From the NCBI RefSeq assembly GCF_049275935.1, contig NZ_CP184830.1, positions 434,001 to 498,000 of the forward strand: DNA of 64,000 nt. Direction: 5' to 3'. Every line of letters starts with the position of its first letter. Position 1 is the stretch's first letter. Shown here in pieces: positions 47,263 through 57,120 of this stretch. The position numbers and the translations under genes are program-made. The notes beneath the pieces were generated by a model, which was given only the letters and a program-made list of their open reading frames with translations, did no database searches and was not told the DNA's origin. Source of the stretch: Endozoicomonas_A sp049275935. Lineage in GTDB: Bacteria > Pseudomonadota > Gammaproteobacteria > Pseudomonadales > Endozoicomonadaceae.

Positions 47263-48678
47263 TCAAGGAAGAGACATGTCGATAACTCTAATGACTGATA
47301 AGCTAGCTTCCCGACAAAAGGGACAGTCCCTCTGCTCGTTTATAATTCGCTCAGCACAATTCTTGCAGAAACCAGCATGCCCGCAACTTTGTAACAGCAT
47401 AATGTCTTCCAGTGGTGTGCGACATAGTGGGCATTTTTTGACTGCTCCTGAGGCTCCTCCAACTGCACCAGCTTCCCCCCTCTCGGACTGGATTGCTAAT
47501 TCCCGTCGCAGTTCGGCTATCAGTTCATTTTGTTGTTGAATGACTTTTGACGCATCCTCATGCTCCGTATCTGTTTCCTCAATATGACCATCACTGTCCG
47601 AGCTCTCAGAAGAATCCACTGAGTGGCCCCGCCTTTCTGGCGGTGATACAGGTGTGGGGTCAATACCCAAAATACTGTGTGTAAACTCATGCATACCATT
47701 CACGGTAAACATAACGATAGGTACTGGATACGATCGTCCAGCGTGGCAATGAATGACTATATTTCTGTAGACAACATCCAGAAGATCGTATGGCAAGTAA
47801 TTTATCAACAAGGTTTCCAGAGTCTCTTGCCATTCCCGTCCTGAATTAATGCGCTGGATAGCCGCTGATGCCATTGCAGTTAATCCGATTAAAAGTGCTG
47901 TTCCTGCGTCCAATTCAGCTGTATCTAATTGATTGGCAAGACTTTGCGGAGAATGATATTCATTAATATTTACAGAAAGTAATTCACGTTCAAATGCATG
48001 ATAGTAGCTTGTTCTGGTGTAACTGTTATGCAGCACTTTAAAGTGGTCATATAATTCATTCTGTAAAAGAAAATGGGGACCAAGAAAAGTCATCAGAAAT
48101 AAATCTTTATTAACATCGTCATAACTGTAATGACTCGCTGTAAATTCAAAATCATAATAATGGAAATAATGTTCACTCCCGCCATTTATACTTTCAGACA
48201 AAAAGTTTTTCTCAAAGAGGCTTTCTGCTATTGCATTTATTCTTCGTTTATCTTCGGGGTTTTTCCCATTAGTCCTATTTATATTTATAGTGAATATAAA
48301 ATTCATTAGTCTCAGTATTCTTTGAATGCGAAGTTTTCGAGATTGTTCAGTCACGTTCACATAATCAAAATAAAAGTTATTCAAACGATTAAAGTCTTGC
48401 TCAGAAATCTCGTAATCATCACAGATTTCCAGTCGCTCATCTCCCGATACAGTGTCAGAAGCTAAATTAAGCCTGACAAAACCAATACGAATGTTTTCAA
48501 GAGGGGGTATGGCGGGCTGACCTGTGCAACTTTGTTGTTTTTCTGAAGGCGGTTTCCAGTTTTTCTTTTGATGCTGGCGGAATTCTTCAAGGTCATAGGT
48601 GTCGTTTGCCAGCCCCTGCTGATAAAAAAACAAAAACACTGAAAACACAAGCATCTTTAAGGCACATTCTATGGTCAT
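47263..48678 (-). CDS. Exported RING-finger protein, array copy 2
   Basis: 471 aa from ATG 48678, preceded by GGTGGAAG; the frame opens earlier (48795) but the family start is clear. Signal peptide MLVFSVFLFFYQQGLAND. RING at 416-455 with SCGHAGFCKNCAERI and C-terminal CPFCRE; 56 residues from first Cys to the end, as in all copies. The upstream leader differs from the other copies: it has a hairpin AGCGGGGT/ACCCCGCT at 48727-48746 in place of the shared block, so this copy may be regulated differently. Confidence 0.85.
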   Translation of the reverse strand: MTIECALKMLVFSVFLFFYQQGLANDTYDLEEFRQHQKKNWKPPSEKQQSCTGQPAIPPLENIRIGFVRLNLASDTVSGDERLEICDDYEISEQDFNRLNNFYFDYVNVTEQSRKLRIQRILRLMNFIFTININRTNGKNPEDKRRINAIAESLFEKNFLSESINGGSEHYFHYYDFEFTASHYSYDDVNKDLFLMTFLGPHFLLQNELYDHFKVLHNSYTRTSYYHAFERELLSVNINEYHSPQSLANQLDTAELDAGTALLIGLTAMASAAIQRINSGREWQETLETLLINYLPYDLLDVVYRNIVIHCHAGRSYPVPIVMFTVNGMHEFTHSILGIDPTPVSPPERRGHSVDSSESSDSDGHIEETDTEHEDASKVIQQQNELIAELRRELAIQSERGEAGAVGGASGAVKKCPLCRTPLEDIMLLQSCGHAGFCKNCAERIINEQRDCPFCREASLSVIRVIDMSLP

Positions 48679-48837
48679 ACTTCCACCTGAATTCCTTGAA
48701 AAAGCTGCCATCCGATCTCGACAAATAGCGGGGTCTGAACCCCGCTCGAACGCTTTCTCTTGATAATGGGTACAAACTGACTCTATCGTTCCCATGGAGT
48801 CAGAGTATCAGGCAATAAACTTGCACTGCATACACAT

Positions 48838-50280
48838 TCAATGAGGGGGCATTAAGAATATCTTTCTAAATGATTCAGGTTCTTTCCGACAAACAGGACA
48901 TCCCCTCTGCTCCCGAACAAATCGCTCAGCACAAACCCTGCATAAACCCGCGTGTCCACAAGTTTCTAATAACGTTATTTCTTGCAGTGGTTCGAAGCAA
49001 ACCGGACATTCTATGACTTTTTCTGGGGCTCCTCCCACTGCACCGGCTTCCTCCGCTCTGTCTTGGCTTGCTATTTCCTGTCGTAATTGGGCTATCAGTT
49101 CATTTTGTTGCTGAATGACTATTGACTGATCCTGATGCCCGGAATCCAGCTCCTCACCAGGCTCCTCAACCTCATTGTCTGAATCCAGTGAATAATCCGA
49201 TTGATAGTCCAGGCTTTCTGACGATGATGCCGATGATATTGCAGGTTCAGGGTTAATAGCCAAAATACTATGCGTAAAATCTTGCCTGCCACTCAAGGTG
49301 TACATAACCGTAGGGACAGGGAAGATGCGTCCGTTGTGGCAAAGGCTGGCTAAATTGTTGTAGATAATGGCCAGAAGTTCGTCTGGCAAGTGACTCATCA
49401 ACAAGGTTTCCAGTGTCTCTGGCCATAACTGTTCTGAATTTAAGCACCGGGAAGCGGCTGGTGCCATTGCGGTTAAGCCAATTAGAAGTGCTGTTTCTGT
49501 GTCCAGTGCGGCTGCAGTCAATTGATTGGCAATGCTTTGCGGAGAATTATATTCATTGACATCTCCAGCAAGCAGCTCACAGGAGAATGCTCGACCGTAG
49601 CTTTTTTTGGTATAGCGTCTTTGAAGCACGCTAAACCATTCAGACAAGTCAAACCGGGAAAGATAATGGGGACCAAGAAAAGCAAGAAACATCAAGATTA
49701 AACCGTTATTAACACCTGCATTATAAGACCTATCGTCTGCTGAAACTGAATGAAAATAAAGGAAATAAGGATTGCTTCGCCCGTTTACATTGTCAGATAA
49801 AAACATTTGCACAAAGAGGCTTTTTGCCATTGTATTTATTAATTCTTTCTCTGCCGGGCTTTGTCCCATGAACGTATTCATATTGATATCGAACATACGG
49901 TGTATGAGTCTCAGTGCCGTTAGAATATGTGTTTTTCGATAGTTAGGATCACCTATGTTCATATAGTTAAAAAAAAAGTTTAGCAGTCGTTGAAAGTCCT
50001 GTTCAGAAACCTCGTAATTTTCACAGATTTCCAGTCGCACATCTCCAAACAAATCGTCAGATTCTAAATTAAGCCTGACAAAGCCAATGCGTATGTTTTC
50101 AAGTGGGCCCATGACAGGTCGGCCTGATTGCCTCTGTTTTTTCTTTGAAGGCGGTTTCCAGTTTGTTTTTTGATACTCGCGAAATCTTTCAAGATCATAA
50201 CTATCGTTTGCCAGCCCCTGGTGAGAAAAAAACAACAACATTGAAAACAAAAGTGTCTTTAAGGAACATGGTCTTACCAT
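48838..50280 (-). CDS. Exported RING-finger protein, array copy 3
   Basis: 480 aa. Signal peptide TLLFSMLLFFSHQGLAND, with the YQQ of the others changed to SHQ. RING at 425-464: CPVCFEP, TCGHAGLCRVCAERF, CPVCRK, tail SFRKIFLM. The RING and coiled coil are closest to copy 1 by eye. The acidic linker is long (SLDSDNEVEEPGEELDS). Shared leader present. The RING ligand set is complete. Confidence 0.85.
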   Translation of the reverse strand: MVRPCSLKTLLFSMLLFFSHQGLANDSYDLERFREYQKTNWKPPSKKKQRQSGRPVMGPLENIRIGFVRLNLESDDLFGDVRLEICENYEVSEQDFQRLLNFFFNYMNIGDPNYRKTHILTALRLIHRMFDINMNTFMGQSPAEKELINTMAKSLFVQMFLSDNVNGRSNPYFLYFHSVSADDRSYNAGVNNGLILMFLAFLGPHYLSRFDLSEWFSVLQRRYTKKSYGRAFSCELLAGDVNEYNSPQSIANQLTAAALDTETALLIGLTAMAPAASRCLNSEQLWPETLETLLMSHLPDELLAIIYNNLASLCHNGRIFPVPTVMYTLSGRQDFTHSILAINPEPAISSASSSESLDYQSDYSLDSDNEVEEPGEELDSGHQDQSIVIQQQNELIAQLRQEIASQDRAEEAGAVGGAPEKVIECPVCFEPLQEITLLETCGHAGLCRVCAERFVREQRGCPVCRKEPESFRKIFLMPPH

Positions 50281-50417
50281 ACTTTCACCTGTATTCGTTA
50301 TAACAGCTGCACTGCTATTAATGAGTTTTGTATGAGCGTCCCTGGCAACTACTTATGGTCATAATGACCAATAAAGAAAGCTTATTCTGATGCAGCCGGA
50401 GAGATGACAACCCATTT

Positions 50418-51839
50418 TCAATGAGAAGACATATCTAAAACCCTCTTGTATGATTCCGATTTTACCCGACAAAAGGGACAGCCGGTCTGCTCCCGTATAA
50501 TTCGCTCAATACAAATCTGGCACAAACCAGCGTGTTCACAACTTTTAAAACCCATTACTTCTTGCAGTGGCTCGTGACAAACTCCACATTTTTTGGTGAC
50601 TCCTGCTGCTCCTCCAATTGCACCCGCTTCCTCCGTTGCAGTTTGGCTTGACAACTCACTTCGTAACTGGGCTATCAGTTCATTTTGTTGTTGAATGACT
50701 ATTGATTGATCCTGATGCTCAGGATCCGATACCTCAAGAAAAAACTCAGTCTCTGAACTCTCAGAATAATCCGATCGATTGTCCGGGCTTTCTGACGATA
50801 ATGCGTGGGGGTCAATACCTATAATACTGTGTGTAAACTCTTGCATACCGCCCGCTGTAAACATAACCATAGGTATAGTGTACGATGACACAGGATGACA
50901 ATGGTCGTCTATATTGCTGTAGATAACGGCCAAAAGTTCGTCTGGCAAGTGTCTTCGTAACAAAGCTTCCAGTGTCTCATGCCATTCCAGTCCTAAATGC
51001 ATGTGCCGAAAAGCTGATGCTGCCATTACAGTCAAACCGATTAAAAGTGCTATACCTGCGTCCAATTCAGCTGCTTTTAATTGATTGGCAAGACTTTGCG
51101 GAGAGTCATATTCATTGATATTTTCAGAAAGCAATTCACGGTCGAATGCTTGCTCGCAGCTTTTTTCGCTATAGCTATTATGAAGTACGTCAAAGTAGGC
51201 ATATAAGTCATTCTGAAAAAGAAAGTGGGGCCCAAGAAAAGCAAGATACATCAGGACTAAATCATTATTAACACCGAGAAAATTCGACTGATTTTCTATC
51301 GAATCCGGATAGAAATAATGGAAATAAGGATTGATTCTGTCGTTTACCCTGACAGACAAAAACTTTTTTTCAAAAAGTCTTGTTGCTTTTGCATTTGCCA
51401 ACGGTTTCTTTTCCGGGCTTTGTTTATTGATCATATTTATGTTCATAGCGAATATACGATTCAACAGTCTAAGTACTCTTTGAATGCGATCTTTTCGATG
51501 CTGAAGCTCACCCATATTCACATAATCAAAATAAAAGTTGTTCAGCCGATTAAAGTCTTGCTCATCAACTTCGTAATCTTCACAGATTTCCAGCCGTCTA
51601 TCTCCAGATACATCGTCAGATTCCAGATCGAGTCTTACATAACCAATACGGATGTTTTCAAGTGTGCTCACTGCGGGTTGACCTGTAAGCCTTTGTTGTT
51701 TTTTTGAAGGCGGCTGGCAGTTTGTCATATGATGCTGGCGAAATTCTTCAAGGTTATAGGTATCATTTGCCACCCCCTGCTGATAAAAAAACAAAAACAC
51801 TAAAAACAAAAGCGTCTTTAAGGCGCATAGCATGGCCAT
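50418..51839 (-). CDS. Exported RING-finger protein, array copy 4
   Basis: 473 aa. Signal peptide TLLFLVFLFFYQQGVAND. RING at 418-457 with CGVCHEP, SCEHAGLCQICIERI and CPFCRV: the Gly before the RING His is Glu here, but all eight zinc ligands are kept. The acidic linker carries SESSETEFFLEVSDPEHQ. Body motif DRRLEICEDYEVDEQDFNRL is the same as in other copies. Shared leader with a GGAGAAAG ribosome site. Confidence 0.85.
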   Translation of the reverse strand: MAMLCALKTLLFLVFLFFYQQGVANDTYNLEEFRQHHMTNCQPPSKKQQRLTGQPAVSTLENIRIGYVRLDLESDDVSGDRRLEICEDYEVDEQDFNRLNNFYFDYVNMGELQHRKDRIQRVLRLLNRIFAMNINMINKQSPEKKPLANAKATRLFEKKFLSVRVNDRINPYFHYFYPDSIENQSNFLGVNNDLVLMYLAFLGPHFLFQNDLYAYFDVLHNSYSEKSCEQAFDRELLSENINEYDSPQSLANQLKAAELDAGIALLIGLTVMAASAFRHMHLGLEWHETLEALLRRHLPDELLAVIYSNIDDHCHPVSSYTIPMVMFTAGGMQEFTHSIIGIDPHALSSESPDNRSDYSESSETEFFLEVSDPEHQDQSIVIQQQNELIAQLRSELSSQTATEEAGAIGGAAGVTKKCGVCHEPLQEVMGFKSCEHAGLCQICIERIIREQTGCPFCRVKSESYKRVLDMSSH

Positions 51840-51929
51840 ACTTTCTCCTTCACTGATTGAAACAGATGTACCACTACCAATAATGAGCCTTGTGTGAGCG
51901 TCCTCGGCACATATTTATACTGGCTACGG

Positions 51930-52153
51930 AGAGCAATAGAAAAAGCTGATCCGGATGTGACCATTGACGCTAATCATATGTAGTCTAGCCTCTGATGTAT
52001 CCCGATGGGGAGAAAGAACTGACTTTTTTGGCTGAACAAAAAGAACGTTCAGATAACCCTGCCCTGTTCCAGACATTATTTGTCAGCTGTCTTCTTTAAG
52101 GCATTAATCCTTACAAATACTTCGTCGATGTGCTTCAAAGCGCCAGGCAATAG
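51930..52153 (+). pseudogene. IS66-type transposase remnant, spacer 4-5
   Basis: Reads EKADPDVTIDANHM, then CIPMGRKN, then in the next frame FLAEQKERSDNPALFQTLF and, after a stop, GINPYKYFVDVLQ. This is the IS66 TnpC ending (IDNN ... PIALGRKNW ... GVDPYAYLRDVL) with several in-frame stops. It lies opposite in strand to the RING genes. Confidence 0.65.
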
Positions 52154-52172
52154 ACCGGCACTGTTCACACAT

Positions 52173-53600
52173 TCAGGGTAAAGACATGTCGAGAATCTTC
52201 ATGCATGACAAGGGTACGTTCCGACAAAAAGGACATTCCCTCTCCTCACGTATGAGTCGCTCAGCACAATTCCTGCAAAAACCAGCGTGTCCACAACTAT
52301 GTAACGCTACAAGGTCTGTCAGGCGGTCGGTACAAAGTGGGCATTTTTTGGTTTCTGCTGAGGCTCCCCCGACAGCACCCGCTTCCTCCGTTGCGGATTG
52401 GCTTGCCAATTCCTGTCGAAGTTGGCCTATCAGTTCATTTTGTTGCTGAACGACGATTGACTGATCCTCGAAATCCGATTCCTCAAGAGAAGAATCACTG
52501 TCTGAAAGCTCATGATAATCCACTAAAAATTCCAGACTTTCTAACGATGCTGCCTCCGATAAAGGCACGGGGTTAATACCCACAATGCTGTGTGTAAATA
52601 TTTGCATACCATACACGGAGTACATAAGCGCAGGTTCAGGGCGTGAGTTTCCAGAGCGGCAATGCCTGGCTATATTGCTGTAGACAATCGACAGAAGCTC
52701 GAACGGCAAGCATCTTATCAATACGGTTTCCAGTGTTTGCAGCAATTCCAGTCCTGAATTCATGCGCTGGAAAGCGGCTGATGCCATTGTAGTTAAACCG
52801 ATTAGAAGCGCTGTGCCTGCGTCCAATCCGGCTGCATTTAATTGACTGGCAAGGCTTTCTGGAGAATGATACTCATCGATATTTTCTGAAAGCAATGCAC
52901 AATCAAATGCTTGATTGCAGCTTACTCCGGTATATATGTTTTGCATTATCCTAATGCCGGTATACAAGTCATTCTTGGAAAGAAATTGAGGACCAAGAAA
53001 AGCAAAAAACATCAGGGCCAGACCGTTGTCAACATCAGCATAACTGGATGAATGTTCGTCAAGAAATATATAGAAATAATTCAAATATGGATTGCTTCTG
53101 CCATTTATGTTGACAGACATAAACAGTTGGTCAAAAAGGCTTTTTGCCATTGCATTGATTGACATTTGCTCTGCTCGACTTTGAACAGTAAATCTATTTA
53201 TATTAATAGCGAATATACGATGTATGAGTCTCAATACACTTTGAATGCGAACTTTTCGACGTTGAGGTTCACCCATATTCACATAATCAAAATAAAAGCT
53301 CTCCAGACGTTTAAAGTCTTGCTCAGCAACCTCGTAATTTTCAAAAATTTCCAGTCGCTCATCTCCAGATACATCGTCAGAAGCTAAATTAAGCCTTACA
53401 AAGCCAAGACGCATGTTTTCAAGTGGTTTCATGGCCGGTTGACCTGTACTGTTTTGTTGTTTTTCCGAAGGCTGTTTCCCGTTTGTCTTTTTATGATGGC
53501 GATATTCTTCAAGGTTGTAAGTATCGTTTGCCAGGCTCTGCTGAAAAAAAAACAAAAATACTAAAAACAAAAGTATCCTTAAGGCGCATAGCATGGTCAT
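52173..53600 (-). CDS. Exported RING-finger protein, array copy 5
   Basis: 475 aa from ATG 53600; an upstream in-frame start (53690) lacks family support. Signal peptide ILLFLVFLFFFQQSLAND. RING at 420-459: CPLCTDRL, SCGHAGFCRNCAERL, CPFCRN. The RING is nearly identical to copy 6 (CPLCTDRL, SCGHAGFC), so these two are probably the most recent duplicates, together with their flanking IS66 remnants. Coiled coil IVVQQQNELIGQLRQELASQ. All zinc ligands are kept. Confidence 0.85.
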   Translation of the reverse strand: MTMLCALRILLFLVFLFFFQQSLANDTYNLEEYRHHKKTNGKQPSEKQQNSTGQPAMKPLENMRLGFVRLNLASDDVSGDERLEIFENYEVAEQDFKRLESFYFDYVNMGEPQRRKVRIQSVLRLIHRIFAININRFTVQSRAEQMSINAMAKSLFDQLFMSVNINGRSNPYLNYFYIFLDEHSSSYADVDNGLALMFFAFLGPQFLSKNDLYTGIRIMQNIYTGVSCNQAFDCALLSENIDEYHSPESLASQLNAAGLDAGTALLIGLTTMASAAFQRMNSGLELLQTLETVLIRCLPFELLSIVYSNIARHCRSGNSRPEPALMYSVYGMQIFTHSIVGINPVPLSEAASLESLEFLVDYHELSDSDSSLEESDFEDQSIVVQQQNELIGQLRQELASQSATEEAGAVGGASAETKKCPLCTDRLTDLVALHSCGHAGFCRNCAERLIREERECPFCRNVPLSCMKILDMSLP

Positions 53601-53688
53601 ATTTTCACCTTCACTCGTTGAAGCTGTACTACTGTTAACGTTCTTTTTGTGAGTTCCCAGGCACATATTTACACAGGCTATGAAGAGC

Positions 53689-53907
53689 AATTGAAAAAGC
53701 GGATCCGGATGTTGCCATTGACAACAATCACATGCAGTCTAGTCCCCAATGTATCCCGATGGGGAGAAAAAACTGGCCTTTTTAGCTGAACAAAAAGAAC
53801 GTTCAGATAACCCTGCCCTGTTCCAGACGTTACTTGACAGTTGTCTTCTTTCAGGCATTGATTCTTATAAGTACTTCGTCGATGTGTTTCAAAACATCAG
53901 GCAATAG
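53689..53907 (+). pseudogene. IS66-type transposase remnant, spacer 5-6
   Basis: The best-preserved relic: EKADPDVAIDNNHM, CIPMGRKNWPF and, after one frameshift, FLAEQKERSDNPALFQTLL and SGIDSYKYFVDVFQNIRQ to a stop at 53907. IDNN, GRKNW and the G-D-Y-Y-V ending are standard IS66 TnpC landmarks. The 5' three-quarters of the transposase is missing. Confidence 0.7.
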
Positions 53908-53926
53908 ACTGGTGCTGTGCAGAGAT

Positions 53927-55374
53927 TCAGCGTAAAGACATGTCGAGAATCTTCATGTATGACAAGGGCACGCTCCGACAAAAGGGACATTCCCTCTCCT
54001 CACGTATGAGTCGCTCAACACAATTCTTGCAAAAACCAGCGTGTCCACAGCTTTGTAACGCTATAACGTTTGTCAAGCGGTCGGTACAAAGTGGACATTT
54101 TTTGGTTTCTGCTGAGGCACCTCCAACAGCACACGCTTCCTCCTTTTCAGTTTGGTTTGCTAATTCTTGCCTCAGCTCGGCTATCAGTTCATTTTGTTGT
54201 TGAACGACTATTGACAGATCCTGATCCCCTGAATCCGAATCATCAACAGAACCCTCGCTGTCTGAACCTTCATTATCTGAAAGCACAATATAATCCACGA
54301 GAAAGTTCAGACTTTCTGCCGATGATGCCAATGATAATGTAGATGTAGGGTCAAAACCCAAAATACTGTTTGTAAACTCTTGCATGCTATATAAGGTATA
54401 CATAACCCCAGGTACAGGGCACGAGCGTCCAGGGCGGCAATGGCAGGCTATATTGCTGTAGATAATGGGCAGAAGCTCGAATGGCGAGCATCTTATCAAC
54501 AAGTTTTCCAGTGTCTCCTGCGATTCCAGTTCTGAATTCATGCGCTGAAAAGCAGCTGATGCCATTGCAGTTAAACCGATTAGAAGCGCTGTTCCTGCGT
54601 CCAGCCCAGCTGCATTTAATTGATTGGCAAGGCTTTGCGGAGAATTATATTCATTGATATTTTCACAGAGCAGCGCACTGTCGAATGCTTGATCGAAGCT
54701 TTGCCCGGTATATATGCCAGCCAACATAATAAAGCTGGTAAAAAGTTGTTCCTTGTAAAGAAAGTGAGGACCAAGAAAAGCAAGAACTATCAGAACCAGA
54801 TCGTTATTAACATCAGCATAATCAGAGAGAGGGGCCTCCGGAATTGAATAGAAATAATTGAAATAAGGATTGCTTTTGCCATTTATGTTGACAGTCGAAA
54901 AAAACTGTTCAAAAAGGCTTTGTGCCTTTGTAATGATTATCTTTTTCTCTTCCCGGCTTTGTTCATTGGTCATATTTATATTCATAGCGAATATACGATG
55001 TAATAGTCTCAGCATTCTTTGAATGCGAACTTTTCGATATTGAGGATCACCCATTTCCACATAATCGAAATAAAAGTTGTGCAGACGTTTAAAGTCTTGC
55101 TCAGCAACCTCGTAATTTTCACAAATTTGCACTCGCTCATCTCCAGACACATCGTCAGAGACTAAATTAAGCTTGACAAAGCCTATGCGGATATTTTCAA
55201 TAGGGCTCATGCCGAGCTGACCCGTGCATTTTTGTTGCTCTTTTGAAAGCTCTTTCCAGTTTTTTATTTGATGATCGCGAAATTTTTCAAGGCGATAGGT
55301 GTCGTTTGCCAGCCCCTGCTGATAAAAAAAAACACTGAAAACAAAAGCGTTTTTAAGGCAAATGATATGGCCAT
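53927..55374 (-). pseudogene. RING-finger protein, array copy 6, frameshifted in the signal peptide
   Basis: The family start is ATG 55374 (MAISFALKTLLFSVFFF). In the poly-A tract at about 55323-55333 this copy has nine A where the others have A7-C-A5, a four-base loss, so the frame shifts before the signal cleavage site and stops soon after. The remaining frame reads GLANDTYRLEKF and continues to a complete RING (CPLCTDRLTNVIAL, SCGHAGFCKNCVERL, CPFCRS). An internal ATG at 55210 could give a 427-aa product without export signal. Confidence 0.8.
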
Positions 55375-55439
55375 ACTTTCACCTGCATTCGTCAAAACAG
55401 CTGCACTACTATTAATGATCTTTCTGTGATCTTCCTTAG

Positions 55440-55600
55440 CACATACTTTTATAGGACATGGAAAGCAATAGAAAAAGCTGATCCGGATGTTGCCATTGAT
55501 ACCAGTCACCTGCAGCCTGGTCTCAGGTGTATATGCCGGGGAAAAGTGCTGACCGCACTGAACAGGAAGGAGAAGCATCAGACTGGCACTGCGCGTACAT
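55440..55600 (+). pseudogene. IS66-type transposase remnant, spacer 6-7
   Basis: Only the KAIEKADPDVAIDTSHLQ part can be read, followed by a scrambled tail. The match to the better relics at 51930 and 53689 shows the origin. Shorter than the others because the GRKNW-to-end part is deleted. A still shorter trace (GLDVAIEASH) lies near 58690. Confidence 0.5.
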
Positions 55601-57049
55601 TCAAGGTAAAGACATCTCAGGAGCCTTCATGTATGACAAAGGTACGTTCCGACAAAAGAGACATTCGCTCTGCTCATATATAAGTCGATCAGCACAAGTA
55701 TTGCAAAAGCCGGAGTCTTCACAACAATCTAACACGATAATATCTGTCAGTGGGTCGGCACAAAGTGGACATTTTTTGGTTCCTGCCGTGGTTCCTCCGA
55801 CAGCACCCGTTTCCTCCGTAGCAGGTTGGTCTGCTGATTCCTCCCGTAGTTCGGTTATCAGTTCATTTTGTTGCTTTATGACTATTAGCTGATCCTGATG
55901 CTCAGAATGCGGCTCCCCGTCAGGGTCCTCAGCCTGATTGTCTGAACCCTGAGAATAATCCGATTGACAGTCCGGACTTTGAGAAGATTCTGCTTGCAAT
56001 AATGCAGACTCAGCCGTGTCGTCAATACCCAAAATAACCTGTGTAAACTCTTGCATACCCTCTACGGTAAACATGACCTCAGGTACAGGCCATGAACGTC
56101 CTGCAGGAAAAAGGCCAACCAAACTCCAGTAGACAGTGCCCAGAATCTCGCAGGGTAAGTATCTTTGCAACAAAGTTTCCAGTGTCTCTGGCCATTCCTG
56201 CCCTGAGTTGAGGCTCTGGAAAGCTGCAGATGCCATTGCAGTTAAACCAATTAGAAGTGCTGTTTCTGTGTCCAATCCGGCTGCAGTGAAATAACTGGCA
56301 ATGCTATGTGGAGAATTTTCATTGATATTTTCATAAAGCGATCCACGGGATAATGCCCGATCGTAGCTTTTTTCAGTATAACTATTACGCAGCACGGTAA
56401 AGTAGTTATCAAAATCATTGCTGAAAAGAAAATGAGGACCAAGAAAAGTCAGAAGCATCAGGACTAAACCATTATTTAAACCGACATAATCGGACTGACT
56501 TGCTAGCGAATCTAAAGAGAAATAATGGAAATAAGGATTTTTCCCGCCATTTCTCATTTCAGAAGAAAAAAAACATTCGAAGAGGCTTTGTGCTGCAACT
56601 CTGATTAGCTCTTTTTTGTCAGGGCTTGCTCCATTGATCTGGTTTATATTTATAGCGAATATATGATGTATCAGTCTCAGTACTCTTTGAGTGCGCATTT
56701 TTCGATCATTTTGAGTATCAGTACTGTTCACATAGTTAAAATAAAAGTTGACCAGAAGCCTAAAGTCTTGCTCAGTAACCTCGTAATTTTCACAGATTTC
56801 CAGTCGGCCATCTCCAGATACATCGTCAGATTCCATATTAAGTCTGACAAAACCAATACAGATGTTTTCAAGTGGACTCATGGCGGGTTGACCTGTGCAA
56901 CTTTGTTGTTCTTTTGAAAGCGGTTTCCAGTTTTTCATTTGATACTTGCGAAACTCTTCAAGATCATAGGTGTCATTTGCCAGCCCCTGCTGATAAAAAA
57001 ACAAAATTACTGAAAACAAAAGCGTCTTTAAGGCATATTGTGGGATCAT
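55601..57049 (-). CDS. RING-like exported protein, array copy 7, altered zinc ligand
   Basis: 482 aa. Signal peptide TLLFSVILFFYQQGLAND. The RING-like end (427-466) reads CPLCADPL, DCCEDSGFCNTCADRL and CLFCRN. The conserved CGH has become CED, so the histidine ligand is Asp, and the Pro of the last C-P-x-C is Leu. The other seven cysteines remain. Coiled coil LIVIKQQNELITELREESAD is more diverged than elsewhere. It may be a ligase-dead member or bind zinc weakly. It opens 71 bases after copy 8. Confidence 0.82.
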   Translation of the reverse strand: MIPQYALKTLLFSVILFFYQQGLANDTYDLEEFRKYQMKNWKPLSKEQQSCTGQPAMSPLENICIGFVRLNMESDDVSGDGRLEICENYEVTEQDFRLLVNFYFNYVNSTDTQNDRKMRTQRVLRLIHHIFAININQINGASPDKKELIRVAAQSLFECFFSSEMRNGGKNPYFHYFSLDSLASQSDYVGLNNGLVLMLLTFLGPHFLFSNDFDNYFTVLRNSYTEKSYDRALSRGSLYENINENSPHSIASYFTAAGLDTETALLIGLTAMASAAFQSLNSGQEWPETLETLLQRYLPCEILGTVYWSLVGLFPAGRSWPVPEVMFTVEGMQEFTQVILGIDDTAESALLQAESSQSPDCQSDYSQGSDNQAEDPDGEPHSEHQDQLIVIKQQNELITELREESADQPATEETGAVGGTTAGTKKCPLCADPLTDIIVLDCCEDSGFCNTCADRLIYEQSECLFCRNVPLSYMKAPEMSLP

Positions 57050-57120
57050 ACTTTAACCTGCACTCGTTAAAAAAGCTTCCTGTTGTTAATGGGCTATGTA
57101 TCAGCATCCTTGGCACACAT

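Noticed and set aside
47276..47539. Plus-strand frames opposite the RING ends (also at 52186, 53940, 55527)
   Set aside because: They recur only because the coding strand is conserved; they are antisense to the coiled coil and RING.
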